Source: Thermodesulfobacteriota bacterium (GTDB lineage Bacteria; Desulfobacterota; Dissulfuribacteria; Dissulfuribacterales; QOAL01). From it: DNA of 34,452 nucleotides. Location of the stretch: positions 1-34,452 of the forward strand of contig JAADCZ010000082.1 in NCBI GenBank assembly GCA_013154175.1, given 5' to 3'. Below are positions 23,098 to 31,312 of the stretch, piece after piece. A model generated the notes under the pieces. That model saw only the letters and a list, made by a program, of their open reading frames with translations. It was not told the DNA's origin and did not search any database. The translations under genes and the position numbers were made by a program. Numbering within the stretch: the stretch's first letter is position 1; each line of letters starts with the position of its first letter.

Positions 23098-23772
23098 CTA
23101 GAGTTTGATACTTCTGGCTCGCAAATAATGGCGAAGAATATGGCCTGTCAAATCAAAAAGTCGATTGCAGGAGTCGATTATCACAGAATCACCACTTGCC
23201 ACGATGTCACCCTGGTGATTGCACAGGTGCCTTTCGCTTCTATCAAAGAGGGCACAGGTGCCATCGAGCCCTGCATCGACCATCCAGCTCCTTATCTGGC
23301 CACAGAACCGCCCGCTGTTGGAATATGGCTTGTCGAGAAGGAACTGGATGAATTCTGGACGATACCGCTTGAACACCCGGGCCATGAGACTCCAGGCGGT
23401 CTCAGTTAGCTCCGACGGCCTGAACCTGCGAAACACGCCGCTTACATCTCTGAAGAAACCATCGTCGCAGTAAATTACAGTCTCGCCCTTGAGACCGCTT
23501 TCTAGGGTTATGAAGCAGTTGTACCCATCCACAACGAGCCTTTGGCCCCGGATTTCCCTTGCCTTCAACCGCTTCTTCCTTCGCTCCTTTGCCACTGCCC
23601 TGGGAAATACCGCCCTGAACAGTATGTGACGCAAGGTATTGTCAAACTGGAAACGATCCCCAACAAAGGTGACTGCATGCCGCCTTCTGTAGCCCCTTGC
23701 AAGGAGATAGCGAAGATCCCTTGCTGCCTCCCTGAGCGTGGTCAACTCATCTTTCTGGGGCCATGGACTCAT
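23098..23772 (-). CDS. DUF434 domain-containing protein
   Basis: A 224-residue soluble protein. The N-terminal basic segment (about 10-70, EAARDLRYLLARGYRRRHAV then VGDRFQ) is a DUF434 domain. The rest (LVVDGYNCFITLESGLKG onwards, about 78-220) matches the DUF5616-like extension usually found with it. Conserved Asp residues in VDGYN, YCDDGFFRD and DSVIIDSC suggest a nuclease-like or metal-binding fold, but no function is established. Convergent with the transporter gene, five bases apart. No Shine-Dalgarno sequence precedes the ATG; CATAAT lies four bases before it. Confidence 0.78.
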   Translation of the reverse strand: MSPWPQKDELTTLREAARDLRYLLARGYRRRHAVTFVGDRFQFDNTLRHILFRAVFPRAVAKERRKKRLKAREIRGQRLVVDGYNCFITLESGLKGETVIYCDDGFFRDVSGVFRRFRPSELTETAWSLMARVFKRYRPEFIQFLLDKPYSNSGRFCGQIRSWMVDAGLDGTCALFDRSERHLCNHQGDIVASGDSVIIDSCNRLFDLTGHILRHYLRARSIKL

Positions 23773-23812
23773 GTAAATTATGGTGAACTATAGTGTTGGA
23801 ACATTCAAGGGT

Positions 23813-24373
23813 TTACTTCCTTATTCTGGTGAATTTTGCTCCCTCGAGGGTAAGATTGCCCATGAGACCTTGGTTGTCGAAAATGAAGCCAACCACTGGC
23901 TCCGGAAAGTCGATATTGTTTATATCCTCCCCAACACCCCATTTGGCAATGGCAATTGAACCATCTATCCCCACCTGCCAGCCGTGGCTTCTCCTAAAAT
24001 CCCTTAGGGACTTTCCTGTAAGGAAGACCACAACGACAGATCTTCGCTGTATTCCAAGCTGCCAACCAAAGGAGGCTCCAACGAGGTTATAATAGGCCAC
24101 TATCCTGCCACCGACAACGAGGGCCCCCTCCCCATATTCACCGCCAAAGATAAATCCCGCCTTGTACACATTTGGAAAGACAAGGTATCCCGCAGCCCTG
24201 GCTAGAAACCTGGCCCCGCCTTTGACCTCCCTTTTAAAAAGCTGGATCGTGGCAGGCACCTCAATGGCTAGCTCTGTCCTTGATTCTGCAAAACTGCTGG
24301 TTGTGGTGATAAAAATGGCGCTGATTATAGAAAGAGTAATGGTTATACGCAGCCATAGAGATTTTTTGTCCAT
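23813..24373 (-). CDS. Exported SYLF/Ysc84-domain lipid-binding protein
   Basis: A 186-residue protein with a cleavable signal peptide (hydrophobic residues about 8-27, ending SSFA-ES) and a C-terminal SYLF domain: VFPNVYKAGFIFGGEYGEGALVV, GASFGWQLGIQRRSVVVVFLTGKSLRDF and GEDINN. The family binds phosphoinositides or other lipids in eukaryotes; bacterial members are usually periplasmic or lipid-associated with no firm function. The ATG has GGGGAGTGAG upstream. Forty bases separate it from DUF434, so the two may be co-transcribed. Confidence 0.88.
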   Translation of the reverse strand: MDKKSLWLRITITLSIISAIFITTTSSFAESRTELAIEVPATIQLFKREVKGGARFLARAAGYLVFPNVYKAGFIFGGEYGEGALVVGGRIVAYYNLVGASFGWQLGIQRRSVVVVFLTGKSLRDFRRSHGWQVGIDGSIAIAKWGVGEDINNIDFPEPVVGFIFDNQGLMGNLTLEGAKFTRIRK

Positions 24374-24771
24374 TTCTCACTCCCCAAAAAGTAAAGCTCC
24401 TTAAACCCCGCATGAAGCTGTCTGATTATTCGTACATAAAATGGCACAAAAGACTTACCCCAAAGGGCCAAAAACCGGGCTAAACCCAACATTTTCTGCT
24501 CTTGTAGCGACCTTTAGGCCCACAAATGACGTTTCTGCCTCAAAAGCCAACTAAAGAGCAAACAAAATGCCAAATCATGAAGATGAAAAACGGCACTTGG
24601 GCAGGTTTTCTTAAAAAAGGAGCTCAAAAAAGGTGGAAGAAACAATTTTCCACGGCTCCCGGGCGGTTAAAACTAAAGATAAGATTAAAGAGAATCGATC
24701 CACCAAAATGATATTTTTGAATGAGGCCGAAGGGAAGACCGGCCCCTTGAGGAGACATAATTGCTTAAATG
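24374..24771. other. 398-base intergenic region
   Basis: The gap upstream of the SYLF gene and downstream of the radical SAM gene is A-rich and holds the nested terminator at 24611-24659. A further weak stem (GGCCG 24725-24729 with CGGCC 24740-24744) lies nearer the radical SAM stop. Two short plus-strand frames exist, but both overlap the terminator and show no recognisable protein. No tRNA or known riboswitch pattern is seen. Confidence 0.6.
24611..24659 (-). terminator. Nested double intrinsic terminator of the rpsT operon
   Basis: On the minus strand an inner stem GTGGAA/TTCCAC (24633-24638 and 24648-24653, 9-base loop) is followed at once by CTTTTTTG. An enclosing stem GGAGC/GCTCC (24619-24623 and 24655-24659) is followed by TTTTTTAAG. 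Either stem gives a hairpin plus U-tract. It lies about 110 bases beyond the radical SAM stop. Confidence 0.65.
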
Positions 24772-25752
24772 CTAAAACTTGTAATGCCACACTGGATTTA
24801 GCTCCGGGGAATCCTTTTTCTTACTGGAAAGAAACTTTCTAATCTCAAAACAAAGGCTGCATTTTGAACCATAGCCATCGTCCTTTGGCTTAAAGCCCAG
24901 ATCTTGAGCATATTCCAACAGACCGCCAACTCCGCGGCTATAAAGGGTTGAAATGACTGGATACTTTGCCACGTCCAACTCTTTACCCAAATCTTCGTAC
25001 CAGATTGAAAGACCCGCACACAGACCCGGGACATAATTTCCATAAAGGTCCAGATGAAAGTGGGACGTATCAGCAAGTTCCTTGCACCCACCCGGATTGA
25101 AGGCCACCACCTCTGAGGCCTTCATCTCACCCTTGAAAAAGGTCTCCAGGGCACGCCCTCCAGGGTGTAGCCAATATGAACCAATGAGCTTCTTTAATGG
25201 AACACCAAGCTCTGCCTCCAGGGCCTCGAGGGAATATCGCCTTGACGGATCAAGCCTCTTAAAGAGATGATAAAAGGTCTCGGTCCAAAGAAATCTGTTT
25301 ATCCCAACCTTTCTGCACGCCTCCACCACCCCCTGAACCTTCTTGAAGGGGATGTATTCAAGGTGAAATGGGCTCACAGAAATCAACAGGGTACCAACAC
25401 CGAGCTCCCTCACTTGCTCCAACTTCCCGGCAGCATCATCCAGGGACTTGTACCAGGATGAGTTGGTCTCTATGTACTCAATGTAAATGCCCTGGTCCCT
25501 TGCCACCCTTAGGACTTCCAACAGGCCTTGAAAATTCAAGAATGGCTCCCCGCCTCCAATATGCACCCCTGAGCAGCCAAACCTCTTGCTCGTGGCAAAA
25601 AGCTCCTTGGCCACAGACGGTGTTATATAATCCTTTGGCCAGCGGGGGCTACATCGATAAAGACAGTGACGACAGGATGAAGTGCAGTAGTAGTTGGTGA
25701 TGATACCGCCAGAAGAAAGATGGCGGATGCAAAGACCATTACCATCTGCCAT
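24772..25752 (-). CDS. Radical SAM protein of unassigned function
   Basis: A 326-residue radical SAM enzyme. The [4Fe-4S] cluster motif is C23-TSS-C27-RH-C30 (CX3CX2C), followed by the GGEPF SAM-binding motif (about 67-71) and ETNSSW on the barrel. The C-terminal third has further cysteines (NPGGCKEL, GLCAGL, CSLCFE) that could bind an auxiliary cluster in SPASM style. I do not recognise the subfamily. It starts eight bases after the LEA14-like lipoprotein gene and ends the rpsT operon. No short precursor peptide gene is visible beside it, so a protein- or small-molecule substrate is equally possible. Confidence 0.85.
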   Translation of the reverse strand: MADGNGLCIRHLSSGGIITNYYCTSSCRHCLYRCSPRWPKDYITPSVAKELFATSKRFGCSGVHIGGGEPFLNFQGLLEVLRVARDQGIYIEYIETNSSWYKSLDDAAGKLEQVRELGVGTLLISVSPFHLEYIPFKKVQGVVEACRKVGINRFLWTETFYHLFKRLDPSRRYSLEALEAELGVPLKKLIGSYWLHPGGRALETFFKGEMKASEVVAFNPGGCKELADTSHFHLDLYGNYVPGLCAGLSIWYEDLGKELDVAKYPVISTLYSRGVGGLLEYAQDLGFKPKDDGYGSKCSLCFEIRKFLSSKKKDSPELNPVWHYKF

Positions 25753-25760
25753 AACTATTT

Positions 25761-26258
25761 TTATCTAAGTGGAACGCCGGGATTGAGGGTGGATAGATCG
25801 AGTTTGCCCTTCTCAGAGAAAGGCAAGGAAAAGTAATTTCCATTTGTATCAATTCCTGCAACCGTGCCCTTCATTTCAAAATCCACGTCTTTGGCATTTT
25901 GCATGGATGAAATCAACCTGATGACATTGAACACCGAGCCGGAAAGTCTTACGGGTATCACCGCCTCCTCATGGGGGCCAACTTCTATGTCCACCTGCTC
26001 TGCCCCGTCAATAAGCCTTATTCCGTTGACGTAAAGGCTATATTCCATGGAGTTTATATGGAGGCTTTCCAGATTTGGATTGTAAAGGCGTATCTTGGCG
26101 TCGTAATTTATGTGGGAAAAGGTGACATCCTTTACGCCAAGATTAAGCAGCTCCACCTTCGGCTCGATAAACTTGGTGTGCTGGGCACATGAAGCAATAA
26201 GAAACAAAAAAACGAAACTGGACAACAATCGAAAATATATGTCCAGTTTCGTTTTCAT
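25761..26258 (-). CDS. LEA14-like lipoprotein (LEA type 2 family)
   Basis: A 165-residue predicted lipoprotein: the signal peptide ends in the lipobox LIAS-C24. The mature part is one LEA14/WHy domain, with VKDVTFSHINYDAKIRLYNPN, INSMEYSLYVNGIRLIDG and PHEEAVIPVRLSGSV as the typical beta-sandwich segments. Such proteins are tied to desiccation or envelope stress, but the biochemical role is unclear. It sits between rpsT (46 bases) and the radical SAM gene (8 bases). AAGGGT lies upstream of the ATG. A weak AACAGCC/GGCTGCT hairpin (26276-26292) separates it from rpsT. Confidence 0.85.
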   Translation of the reverse strand: MKTKLDIYFRLLSSFVFLFLIASCAQHTKFIEPKVELLNLGVKDVTFSHINYDAKIRLYNPNLESLHINSMEYSLYVNGIRLIDGAEQVDIEVGPHEEAVIPVRLSGSVFNVIRLISSMQNAKDVDFEMKGTVAGIDTNGNYFSLPFSEKGKLDLSTLNPGVPLR

Positions 26259-26304
26259 GACACTTTTACCCTTGCAACAGCCCGTGGCTGCTCAAGAAAT
26301 ATAT

Positions 26305-26586
26305 TTAAGAAGAAGCCGTTTTTAAAAGGGTGCTTACCTTTTTATAGAGACGCGATACCTTCCTGGCTGCCTTGCGCCTGTGAATGGTTCCCTTCTTGCG
26401 GCCAATCTTGTCGATAAAACTTTGGGCCTTGCGCAACCTTTCCAGTGCAACCTCTGGTGCATTTTCGGCAATTGCCGCCTCTACAGCCTTGGTAAGGTTC
26501 TTGATCCTTGTTTTGCGCATCTTGTTTCTGAGTCTGCGCTTTTTGTTCTGGCGAACCCTCTTTATTGCAGATTTATGATTTGCCAT
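26305..26586 (-). CDS. rpsT: 30S ribosomal protein S20
   Basis: A 93-residue basic protein that binds 16S rRNA early in 30S assembly. It opens with MANHKSAIKRVRQNKKRRLRN and has the family three-helix layout, including KGTIHRRKAARKVSRLYKKV near the C-terminus. A GGAGGATTA ribosome-binding site precedes the ATG. It is divergent from the MscS gene across a 60-base gap containing both promoters. Confidence 0.98.
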   Translation of the reverse strand: MANHKSAIKRVRQNKKRRLRNKMRKTRIKNLTKAVEAAIAENAPEVALERLRKAQSFIDKIGRKKGTIHRRKAARKVSRLYKKVSTLLKTASS

Positions 26587-26611
26587 TAATCCTCCAGCGT
26601 TAAATTATGAA

Positions 26612-26639
26612 TTGTATTAGACTGGCGAACCTTTATAAT
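26612..26639 (+). promoter_or_regulatory. Promoter for a leaderless MscS mRNA
   Basis: TTGTAT (26612-26617) and a perfect TATAAT (26634-26639) are spaced by 16 bases. The -10 ends seven bases before the A of the MscS ATG at 26647, so transcription should begin at or one base before the start codon. No Shine-Dalgarno sequence lies upstream. Confidence 0.6.
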
Positions 26640-26646
26640 AGCTCGC

Positions 26647-27747
26647 ATGGAACATGTCAACCAGCAGATAAGATTCTACCTTCACAAAATACTCTATTTC
26701 CTAGACAAGACCTATGTGGACGCCATAATTACCCTGCTCGGGTATGCTCTACTGGCGAAACTTGTTGGCCTGTTCATCGACAAGGCCCTTAAACGCCTTG
26801 CTGCCCTTACCAACATCTCCTTTGATGACCAGCTAATAGCCTTCGTCCACAAACCCATTTGTCTTACCATACTTCTGCTTGGCCCGCTGCATGTGGCCGT
26901 TGGCCTCAATCTGCCATCACCCTGGGATTTCATAACCACCAACATCATCAAGACACTCATCATTATGGTTTGGTGGATTCCATCTGCCCACTTCGTTGCC
27001 ACATTCAAATTCAAAGATCCCTACCTTCTTTCAGAAAAGGCCAAAATAGGAAGGGAGGTCTTTCTCCTTTTTCGAAATGTTCTGCGTATTTCCATAATCG
27101 TTATCGGAATAATCGCCATCCTCATGGTGTGGAACGTAAGCCTTACGCCCCTCTTTGCCTCTGCTGGAATAGCTGGAATTGCCGTGGCAATGGCCGCCAA
27201 AGACAGCTTGGCAAATTTCTTCGGGGGCATAAGCATATTCATGGATCGGTCATACAAGGTGGGTGATTATATCATTCTCGATTCTGGAGAAAGGGGCGAG
27301 GTGGTAGATATCGGCATCCGTTCAACAAGAATAAAGACCAGGGACGATGTACTCATCACCATTCCAAACTCCATCATGGCAAATGCAAAGATTATAAATG
27401 AGAGTGCCCCTGTGGAGCTTTTCAGGATAAGGGTTCCTGTTGGGGTTGCCTACGGAACAGACCTTAAAGAGGCGTCCCAACTCCTTGTGGACATCGCCCT
27501 TCACGATCCAGACGTCGCCAGGGCCCCAAAACCCAGGGCACGATTGCGCCGCTTTGGCTCGTCCTCCATAGATCTTGAACTCCTTTGCTGGGTACACAGC
27601 CCAAAACTAAAGGGGCGCGTCACCCATCAACTAATCCTGGCCATAGACCAGGCATTCAAGGAACACAATATCGAAATTCCCTTTCCTCAAAGGGAGGTTC
27701 GCATCAAAGGGGCCGGGGACAGTGCTTCAGGCCTCGAGAAGGCCTAG
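26647..27747 (+). CDS. Small-conductance mechanosensitive channel (MscS family)
   Basis: A 366-residue inner-membrane channel that opens under membrane tension to release solutes during hypo-osmotic shock. About four to five transmembrane helices precede the pore helix TM3, here GIAGIAVAMAAKDSLANFFGGISIFMDR (about 175-202), with Ala/Gly packing typical of MscS. The beta domain follows (YKVGDYIILDSGERGEVVDIGIRSTRI), then IPNSIMANAKIIN and the C-terminal alpha/beta vestibule domain. Translation probably starts at the first base of the mRNA. Its stop shares the four bases CTAG with the stop of hemA on the other strand. Confidence 0.95.
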   Translation: MEHVNQQIRFYLHKILYFLDKTYVDAIITLLGYALLAKLVGLFIDKALKRLAALTNISFDDQLIAFVHKPICLTILLLGPLHVAVGLNLPSPWDFITTNIIKTLIIMVWWIPSAHFVATFKFKDPYLLSEKAKIGREVFLLFRNVLRISIIVIGIIAILMVWNVSLTPLFASAGIAGIAVAMAAKDSLANFFGGISIFMDRSYKVGDYIILDSGERGEVVDIGIRSTRIKTRDDVLITIPNSIMANAKIINESAPVELFRIRVPVGVAYGTDLKEASQLLVDIALHDPDVARAPKPRARLRRFGSSSIDLELLCWVHSPKLKGRVTHQLILAIDQAFKEHNIEIPFPQREVRIKGAGDSASGLEKA

Positions 27748-29105
27748 ACCTTCTTGGAAGAAAGTTTTTTGACCCCCTTCCCCTTTGCCTCCATATATTC
27801 TTCAAGGGATACTGTCTGGCCGAGGCCATCCAGGGAGTAGAGTTGGGTAATGAGGGAAAGAAGCTGTTCTCTGTCCTCTTCCTTTGAACATTTCTTCAGG
27901 AAGATAATTGGGTCGTGAAGAAGCTTACTCACAAGGGACTGGGTCAGTTTCTCTATGGCCTTTAGATCCTTGTCATCCAGGTGTTTGAGATTCTTGAAGG
28001 TGCGCGCAAGCTCCCTTCTGCGGATTGACTCAGCCTTTTCCTGAAGGCCCTTTATCACAGGCACAATGTCTAAGGAGTTGAGCCATGACCTGAACTTTAT
28101 AACCTCTGCCTCGATGATTCTTTCGGCCTTTACCGCCTCTCTTTGCCGCTCCGCCTTATTTTCCTCAACGACCTCTTTTAACTCATCGATATCAAAGAGA
28201 TAGACATTATCAATATCGTTCACACCCGGGTCAATGTCCCTTGGCACGGCAATATCTATAAAAAACAGGAGCCGATGCCTTCTGGGCCGCATTATTTTTT
28301 GAACCCTCTCCTTATGGATAATGATTCCCGGCGCGCCTGTTGAGCTGATGACAATGTCTGTCTCCACAAGGGCGTCGTCCAGTTCCTCCAAAGAGATGGC
28401 CTTTCCATCGAGGGCCTTTGCAAGATCGATGGCCCGCTCCAAGGTCCTGTTGGCAACCACCAACTCCTCTACGCCGTTGGTCTTGAGATGCTGGGCAGCA
28501 AGCTCTGCCATCTCACCTGCGCCGATGAGCATGGCCTTTTTGCCTGACAGGTCGCCAAATATCTTCTTGGCAAGTGCTACGGCAGCGTAACTTATGGAAA
28601 CTGCCTGGCTGGCTATCTTTGTCTCCGTACGGATTCTCTTGGCAACAGAAAATGCCTTGTGCATCAATTTATTGAGGAGCTGCCCGGAACAACCCTCTTC
28701 AAGGGCCATTCGATAGGCCTCCTTCAACTGGCCAAGGATCTGTGGTTCGCCAACCACCATTGAATCGAGGCTAGAGGCCACCCTGAAAACATGCCTGATG
28801 GCCTCGATTCCTTCGTGATAGTAGGAAGATTTTGAAAGGACATCTTCATCGAGGCCAGAGTGTCTCATCCAAAACTCAAATATCTCCTCCCTTGCCCTCT
28901 TTGGATTTGAAGAGGCAGCTATCACCTCTACCCTGTTGCACGTGGAAAGAAAGACTATCTCCTGACATGAAGGAAGATTTTCGAACAATGTGGTTACGGG
29001 CCTTTCCAGCTGGGTCAGGGCCAGTTTTTCCCTAACCTCAACTGGAGCCGTCTTGTGGTTGACCCCTACGAGGAGGATATCCTTGGCTTTCTCTTTATGT
29101 GGCAT
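27744..29105 (-). CDS. hemA: Glutamyl-tRNA reductase
   Basis: A 453-residue NADPH-dependent enzyme that makes glutamate 1-semialdehyde from Glu-tRNA, the first step of C5 tetrapyrrole synthesis. The catalytic Cys is in FLSTCNRVEV (about 52-61), with the N-terminal VGVNHKTAPVEVREKL, GEPQILGQLKEAY, an NADPH-binding domain (MLIGAGEMAELAAQHL) and a C-terminal helical dimerisation domain. The ATG is 11 bases inside the end of ccsA. Co-location with ccsA and precorrin-2 dehydrogenase fits heme and siroheme supply for the cytochromes. No hemC follows, since the downstream gene is convergent. Confidence 0.97.
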   Translation of the reverse strand: MPHKEKAKDILLVGVNHKTAPVEVREKLALTQLERPVTTLFENLPSCQEIVFLSTCNRVEVIAASSNPKRAREEIFEFWMRHSGLDEDVLSKSSYYHEGIEAIRHVFRVASSLDSMVVGEPQILGQLKEAYRMALEEGCSGQLLNKLMHKAFSVAKRIRTETKIASQAVSISYAAVALAKKIFGDLSGKKAMLIGAGEMAELAAQHLKTNGVEELVVANRTLERAIDLAKALDGKAISLEELDDALVETDIVISSTGAPGIIIHKERVQKIMRPRRHRLLFFIDIAVPRDIDPGVNDIDNVYLFDIDELKEVVEENKAERQREAVKAERIIEAEVIKFRSWLNSLDIVPVIKGLQEKAESIRRRELARTFKNLKHLDDKDLKAIEKLTQSLVSKLLHDPIIFLKKCSKEEDREQLLSLITQLYSLDGLGQTVSLEEYMEAKGKGVKKLSSKKV

Positions 29106-29913
29106 AGGAATGTGCCCCCGGAAGGAGATATGTCACACCTATAAAGGTGAAAAGCAGGGTTATATAACCAATTATGGTCATATAGGCACTCTTTCTTCCT
29201 CGCCACCCTACTGTCAAACGTTGATGGAGGAGCGCAGCATAGAGCAACCAGGTTATAAGGGACCAAGTCTCCTTAGGGTCCCAACTCCAATAGGCGCCCC
29301 AGGCCTGCTCAGCCCATATTGAACCCGTGATTATACCCAGGGTCAAAAGAGGAAAGCCAACCTTAAGACACTTTTCAGCCATCTTGTCCAGAACTTGCAG
29401 GGACGGAAGCCTTTTGAATATGGCCCCAAGCTGCTTCTTTTTTATCTGATGTTCCTGAATCAAGTACATAACCGATATACAAAAGGAAAGGGTCAAAAGG
29501 GCATAGGACAATATGCTAATGGAGGCATGAATAGGCAACCAGTAGCTTTGAAGTGCCGGGGGAAGGGGAAGCATCTGGCTGGGATGCATCATGGATAAGA
29601 CCATAAAAAGCGTTATGACAGGGCTTACAAAGGCCCCCAGTGCCTTGAGGTTATAACCTGCCTGGAAGAGTAGGAACACAGCACAGATAGACCATGCCAA
29701 AAAGGAAAATACGTCATAAAAACTCACTAGCGGAGGGTGATGACCATAGGCCCAGCGAATACCAATAGTGATGGTATGCAGGGCAAGACCTGCACCCAGA
29801 ATGTAGGTGGCAATACGCTCGACACCCTTTCTAAGGGTTATCAGATGAACCAAGTAGCCCGCCGTGGCTGCCACGTAGGTAAAAAATGTAAGCTGAAAAA
29901 AGAATCTGTCCAT
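29095..29913 (-). CDS. ccsA: Cytochrome c biogenesis protein, CcsA/ResC type
   Basis: A 272-residue membrane protein with about eight transmembrane helices and the tryptophan-rich heme-handling motif WGAYWSWDPKETW (about 215-227). Flanking conserved His residues lie in LPIHASISILSYALL and AALLHQRL. In system II, CcsA with CcsB carries heme across the inner membrane and attaches it to CXXCH motifs. The ATG overlaps the upstream stop as TAATG, so the 26-codon extension is rejected. No ccsB/resB is adjacent. It would be needed to mature the pentaheme cytochrome of this window. Confidence 0.93.
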   Translation of the reverse strand: MDRFFFQLTFFTYVAATAGYLVHLITLRKGVERIATYILGAGLALHTITIGIRWAYGHHPPLVSFYDVFSFLAWSICAVFLLFQAGYNLKALGAFVSPVITLFMVLSMMHPSQMLPLPPALQSYWLPIHASISILSYALLTLSFCISVMYLIQEHQIKKKQLGAIFKRLPSLQVLDKMAEKCLKVGFPLLTLGIITGSIWAEQAWGAYWSWDPKETWSLITWLLYAALLHQRLTVGWRGRKSAYMTIIGYITLLFTFIGVTYLLPGAHSYAT

Positions 29914-30599
29914 TAGGATATGACGTCTTTCACCACATCTTTCCCATGTTGCCCACAAATATCTATAGCCCATTTGGACAGCTTGTCCCACTCTTTTTCC
30001 CTAATCCACTGGAGACAGTCTGGATTTATGAGCCTTTCAAGCCTTTCATTCATGTCTTTTCCACACTTGCCAGCAAGAATCAGCCTTCTAAGCCGACCTA
30101 TCAGCTCGGTATACAGGGCCCATTCCTCGCCAAATTCCTCTTGTAGTCTCATGCGAAGATGCCTGGCAAGCCCGGGACTTTGCCCTCCTGTTGAGATCGC
30201 AATGGACAAGGCACCCCTTTTTACCACTGAAGGCACTATAAAACTACACTTTTCAGGCTCGTCTACCACATTGCAGAAGCAGCGCATTGCCTCTGACTCC
30301 TTGAACACCTTATCCTGCACCTCTGTATCATCCGTGGCAGCAATTACAAGCCAGGCACCATCCAGATCGCCAGGGGAAAACCCCCTGGATACATGTGTCG
30401 CCTCACCCTGGGCTATTATTTCCTGTAAGCCTTGGGTCACCTGAGGACTAATGACTACAATTTTGGCTCCAGAGGGCAACAGTGCCCTAACCTTTCTTTC
30501 TGCGACCCTGCCACCGCCAACGACCACAACCTTCTTACCCTGCAGGTTGCAAAATATGGGAACGTAATGGGAATTTTCAAAAGAAGTCATGGGTGCCAT
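29913..30599 (-). CDS. Precorrin-2 dehydrogenase / sirohydrochlorin ferrochelatase-like
   Basis: A 228-residue homologue of the N-terminal part of CysG (Met8/SirC), which oxidises precorrin-2 to sirohydrochlorin with NAD and in some members inserts iron to give siroheme. It has the NAD-binding VVVGGGRVAERKVRALL (about 24-40), VIAATDD, FCNVVDEPEKCSFIVPSVV and STGGQSPGLARHLR. Translationally coupled to ccsA and hemA. Siroheme would serve dissimilatory or assimilatory sulfite reductase. The start is ATG 30597-30599 or the ATG three codons later; neither has a strong ribosome-binding site. Confidence 0.93.
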   Translation of the reverse strand: MAPMTSFENSHYVPIFCNLQGKKVVVVGGGRVAERKVRALLPSGAKIVVISPQVTQGLQEIIAQGEATHVSRGFSPGDLDGAWLVIAATDDTEVQDKVFKESEAMRCFCNVVDEPEKCSFIVPSVVKRGALSIAISTGGQSPGLARHLRMRLQEEFGEEWALYTELIGRLRRLILAGKCGKDMNERLERLINPDCLQWIREKEWDKLSKWAIDICGQHGKDVVKDVIS

Positions 30600-30652
30600 G
30601 ATAGCAGCAGCCTACGCCTCAATCAACAACCTTGGGCCCTGGCAAGATGAAA

Positions 30653-31312
30653 CTACCTTACACCTTTCTTCCTGCGCTCCTCTTGCTGCCGCTTTTTTAT
30701 ATCCATAAGGGCCTTTAAAAAGGATTTCTTGACGTTCTTGTTGTTTTTCCCGTCTGGCACAACGAAAACCTCTGTTTGCCGTCCCTTGGTGGAGCTGGGC
30801 TTGTTTCGATTGTTGACCTTTGGTGTCGGACGCGGAGTTTTTGGGCGGGGCGTGGCCACTCCCACGGGTTTTGAAGATGAGCGCTCCTTTTTGGTGGTTC
30901 CAAACACGCGAATGAACTCAGACTTTCCCGCCTTAACAAATAGCACCCCATCACTCTTTATTTCCTTCACCTTCCACCCATCGACAAGGTCACCTTCCGT
31001 AACCTTTCTCATCACATCCTCTTGATGCCTGGCCTTGAACCTGGGTGCAGCAACAGGCTTGAGGAATGCATAACGGGAGTTGCCAGCGATCACAACGCCG
31101 TAAACTGCATACTTTTCGGCAAATTCCTTGCCGCTTGCCACTCCGCCACTCTCCTCTGTACCATTGACTCCCCCGCCCCTTTCTGGGTCAAAGGGATTTT
31201 TGGCAAGAATGACCTTATATCGGGCATCCAGGGCATAGCCAACCCCTGGAACAAGGATTCCTCCCAATAAAATCAAGCCTGCTGCTAAGAGAAGGGTTGG
31301 TAAATGTTTCAT
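30653..31312 (-). CDS. GspC/PilP-like periplasmic protein of the secretion operon
   Basis: A 219-residue protein with an N-terminal hydrophobic signal or anchor (about 5-27), then an HR/PilP-like domain: YKVILAKNPFDPERGG, VYGVVIAGNSRYAFLKP and TEGDLVDGWKVKEIKSDGVLFVKAG. The tail (about 145-219) is Pro/Lys/Arg-rich and ends in a basic helix. It resembles the GspC inner-membrane clamp that contacts the secretin N0 domain, but no PDZ domain is present. Its ATG overlaps the gspD stop by one base, so the two are co-translated. Assignment as GspC equivalent is by position and the short core motif. Confidence 0.72.
   Translation of the reverse strand: MKHLPTLLLAAGLILLGGILVPGVGYALDARYKVILAKNPFDPERGGGVNGTEESGGVASGKEFAEKYAVYGVVIAGNSRYAFLKPVAAPRFKARHQEDVMRKVTEGDLVDGWKVKEIKSDGVLFVKAGKSEFIRVFGTTKKERSSSKPVGVATPRPKTPRPTPKVNNRNKPSSTKGRQTEVFVVPDGKNNKNVKKSFLKALMDIKKRQQEERRKKGVR

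Noticed and set aside
24526-24711. 61-residue basic plus-strand frame
   Set aside because: Lys-rich because the DNA is A-rich; no ribosome-binding site and crosses the terminator.
24633-24842. 69-residue plus-strand frame with GTG start in the intergenic region
   Set aside because: It overlaps the terminator hairpin and the end of the radical SAM gene on the other strand and shows no protein-like features.
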